In this document: in pieces, positions 6,126 through 7,631 of the stretch | How the letters are laid out: every line of letters starts with the position of its first letter | Numbering within the stretch: position 1 is the first letter of the stretch | From: Gammaproteobacteria bacterium | GTDB lineage: Bacteria; Pseudomonadota; Gammaproteobacteria; Pseudomonadales; UBA7434 | Length of the DNA stretch: 7,631 bases | NCBI GenBank assembly: GCA_024280785.1 | Contig: JAJRPK010000359.1 | Span: forward strand, 1-7,631 | Direction: 5' to 3' | Position numbers and translations under genes: made by a program | The notes under the pieces: generated by a model | The model's database searches: none | What the model was told of the DNA's origin: nothing | The model's input: the letters and a program-made list of their open reading frames with translations, nothing else

Positions 6126-6224
6126 CTTCTACCCCATTAAAGTGTATTCTATTTATCTGTTAAATTTTCGAGAACCCTATGTGCATGCAAATAGGATACA
6201 CCAATTTTTTAGATTTTACTGATC

Positions 6225-6812
6225 ATGCCTAAGATCGTCGACCACCAACAACGACGTGAAGAAATTACTGCCGTCGTCGCTTCTCTCATCGCAGCTGGCG
6301 GTATAGAAGCCGCGACGTTTAGAGAAATCGCTAATGCAAGTCTGTATTCTAAAGGAATTATCGAACACTACTTTGACAATAAATCAGATTTGATATCTGC
6401 GTCTCTCGACTGGGCTAATCAACGCTACTATCAAAGAGCGGAGAGCGCGACAAAAGGAAAAATCGGCCTAGCCGCTATAGAAGCGCGGCTGCTCTCTACT
6501 ATACCGCTCAATAATGCCATCCGCGACGAATGGAAAATTCGTCTGGTCTTTTGGGCAATGGCCTGCATTGACCCCGCGTTAAATAGTGAACAATTAAGCC
6601 GTATAGCACTAACGACCGAGCACTTCATGGGAGATCTCAAGCAGGCTAAAAAACACGGCGAGATTAATAGTCGCTCTTCTCTAAAACCCATGGCACAAAG
6701 ATTAATTTACAGTATTTCCGGCTTAAGTTGTGCCGCGGTGCACAATCCTGATGAATACACCCAATACAGACTAAGAAAAGAAATTAAACATTTAATGCAC
6801 GAATTCCATTGA
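6225..6812 (+). CDS. TetR/AcrR-family regulator, BetI-like
   Basis: A 195-residue DNA-binding repressor. The N-terminus MPKIVDHQQRREEI and the helix-turn-helix TFREIANASLYSKGIIEHYF followed by DNKSDLI (31-57) are typical. The C-terminal ligand and dimer domain (about 80-195) resembles the BetI-type TetR_C_6 group; the ligand cannot be read from sequence. The start is fixed by the family N-terminus, although no convincing Shine-Dalgarno precedes it (TTTTACTGATC), so expression may be low. The DUF1214 gene follows 10 nt after its stop, in an evident operon. The likely binding site is the palindrome 97 nt upstream of the gene, giving autoregulation and control of the divergent sulfotransferase. 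It is unlikely to be a true betI, since no choline/betaine genes are present. Confidence 0.92.
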   Translation: MPKIVDHQQRREEITAVVASLIAAGGIEAATFREIANASLYSKGIIEHYFDNKSDLISASLDWANQRYYQRAESATKGKIGLAAIEARLLSTIPLNNAIRDEWKIRLVFWAMACIDPALNSEQLSRIALTTEHFMGDLKQAKKHGEINSRSSLKPMAQRLIYSISGLSCAAVHNPDEYTQYRLRKEIKHLMHEFH

Positions 6813-6822
6813 GGTAACAGCA

Positions 6823-7631
6823 ATGAGTAATCAAGACTACGACATCGTACTAAAAGAATCATGGCACAAGTTCTGCGACGACCTTAAAGATTCTGGTGAC
6901 TTAATATTTCGCGAAGGGATCCCAAATAATCCAACGACCCGAACGGCTGGTATACGATTACTGGCAAGAAACATTGCGCTAGCCTTACAGTTTGAATTAG
7001 AAAATTGCGACCCAAACTTTCCCGAGCTGTTGCATTATTTTGACCCTCTGAGAAAACAAGGTGGTGACAATACCGATGCACATTACAGCGGCGCACCTAT
7101 CAACGGCCAACACAGTTATAGAATTTACGGCAACCGCGGAACAGCTAAATACTTTGCCATTACTCTGTTAGAAGATGGCAACACCCCCTGGGGGGGAGCC
7201 GTTGTCAACACTTGTCTGGCAAGAGATTTGCAAATAGCCGATGACGGCAGTTTCGAAGTTTTTATCGGGCCGGAAAAACCCGCCAACTTCGACGAATCTA
7301 AAAGCAACTGGTTGCAGAGCTCACCCAATACGTACCGCATTACTTTCCGACAGTTTTTTGCTGACTGGCTGGGAGAAAAGCCCATGCGCGCCAATATCGA
7401 CTGCCTTACTTATGACGGCCCCGCACCTGAATTAACACCCATCGAATTATCAAAAGGGCTAGCAAAATCAAGCCACTGGGTTAAGTGGTCCAGCGTCTAC
7501 TGGGCCGACATGATCGATAAATGGAAGTCTCAACCCAACACATTTTTATCTTACGGCGAATTAGAAAAAAATAAAATCGACTTTACCCCCGGCGGCGCAC
7601 CGATCATCGCCTACTGGAAAGTCCCTAAAGA
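6823..7631 (+). CDS. DUF1214 domain protein, 3'-truncated by window edge
   Basis: 269 codons read from the ATG at 6823 to the window end with no stop; I estimate roughly 100 more residues outside. GAGG (6811-6814) overlaps the tetR stop and lies 8 nt before the ATG, a strong start and a sign of tight operon linkage. The N-terminal part, WHKFCDDLKDSGDLIFR (14-30) with TAGIRLLARNIALALQFELE (41-60), followed by DPNFPELL and YRIYGNRGTAKYFAI (99-113), matches what I remember of the bacterial DUF1214 proteins that start WxxFCDxLxxAG and contain a GYRYLxRLL-like segment. No signal peptide is visible. The function of the family is not established; it often sits near lipid or steroid catabolism genes and sulfotransferases, which fits its neighbours here. 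The frame passes through C5-T-G7 (7184-7196) without interruption. Confidence 0.75.
   Translation, partial: MSNQDYDIVLKESWHKFCDDLKDSGDLIFREGIPNNPTTRTAGIRLLARNIALALQFELENCDPNFPELLHYFDPLRKQGGDNTDAHYSGAPINGQHSYRIYGNRGTAKYFAITLLEDGNTPWGGAVVNTCLARDLQIADDGSFEVFIGPEKPANFDESKSNWLQSSPNTYRITFRQFFADWLGEKPMRANIDCLTYDGPAPELTPIELSKGLAKSSHWVKWSSVYWADMIDKWKSQPNTFLSYGELEKNKIDFTPGGAPIIAYWKVPK

Larger units (their letters stand above)
6087..6128. promoter_or_regulatory. 42-bp palindrome: TetR-type operator with symmetric divergent promoter
   Basis: The left arm AAGTTGCTTATTATA (6087-6101) and right arm TATAATAAGCAACTT (6114-6128) are exact inverted copies. They flank GACGATCGTC (6103-6112), itself a perfect palindrome. 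Only the pair 6102/6113 fails (G opposite T). The ACGATCGT core is typical of TetR/AcrR-family operators. The arms also carry promoter hexamers on both strands. It is 96 nt from the tetR ATG and 135 nt from the sulfotransferase ATG. Most likely the TetR product binds the centre and blocks both directions. Confidence 0.75.

Noticed and set aside
6087..6128. Reading the palindrome as a rho-independent terminator or a transposon end
   Set aside because: There is no U-run after either arm, it is A/T-rich in the arms, it lies between divergent genes, and no transposase or target duplication is present.
7184..7196. C5-T-G7 run as a possible frameshift site in the DUF1214 gene
   Set aside because: The frame is continuous on both sides and protein similarity continues. 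It is only a homopolymer where sequencing errors would be likely.

Overview
The window looks like chromosomal DNA of a free-living, probably marine or aquatic, gammaproteobacterium. This rests on the divergent NsrR/flavohemoglobin pair with an enterobacterial-type NsrR operator, on protein resemblance, and on the mix of accessory enzymes (glutathione transferase, sulfotransferase, DUF1214 protein). No taxonomic marker is present, so genus is not assigned. No RNA gene, CRISPR array or intact mobile element was seen. Both edges cut genes.

Bases 1-1682 form a nitric-oxide defence module. A flavohemoglobin gene (hmp, minus strand, 3' end off the left edge) diverges from nsrR, the [2Fe-2S] NO-sensing repressor. 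Between them is a well-formed 11-1-11 NsrR-type operator and a pair of 17-bp direct repeats spaced exactly 23 bp apart.

Bases 1733-3281 hold a small same-strand group: a 26-codon ORF that reads like the first and last residues of an amidohydrolase joined together, a VOC/glyoxalase-like protein whose start codon overlaps the end of that ORF (ATGA), and a theta-like glutathione S-transferase with its own promoter candidate. The mini-ORF is best read as the scar of a large in-frame deletion in an amidohydrolase gene that used to be translationally coupled to the VOC gene.

Bases 3557-4702 encode a predicted outer-membrane-directed lipoprotein with a paraoxonase-like six-bladed propeller. It retains the catalytic calcium ligands and the His pair of mammalian PON1. 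It converges on a PAPS-dependent-type sulfotransferase gene (4731-5951, minus).

The sulfotransferase diverges from a TetR/BetI-like regulator (6225-6812), which is followed 10 nt later by a DUF1214 gene that runs off the right edge. The sulfotransferase/tetR gap contains the most striking non-coding element of the window. It is a 42-bp near-perfect palindrome (6087-6128) that carries TTGCTT-N18-TATAAT on both strands, with a typical TetR-type core (GACGATCGTC) in the shared spacer. It looks like two face-to-face promoters laid on the same DNA, controlled by one repressor dimer site. The likely model is that the TetR protein represses itself, the DUF1214 gene and the sulfotransferase together until a hydrophobic ligand binds.
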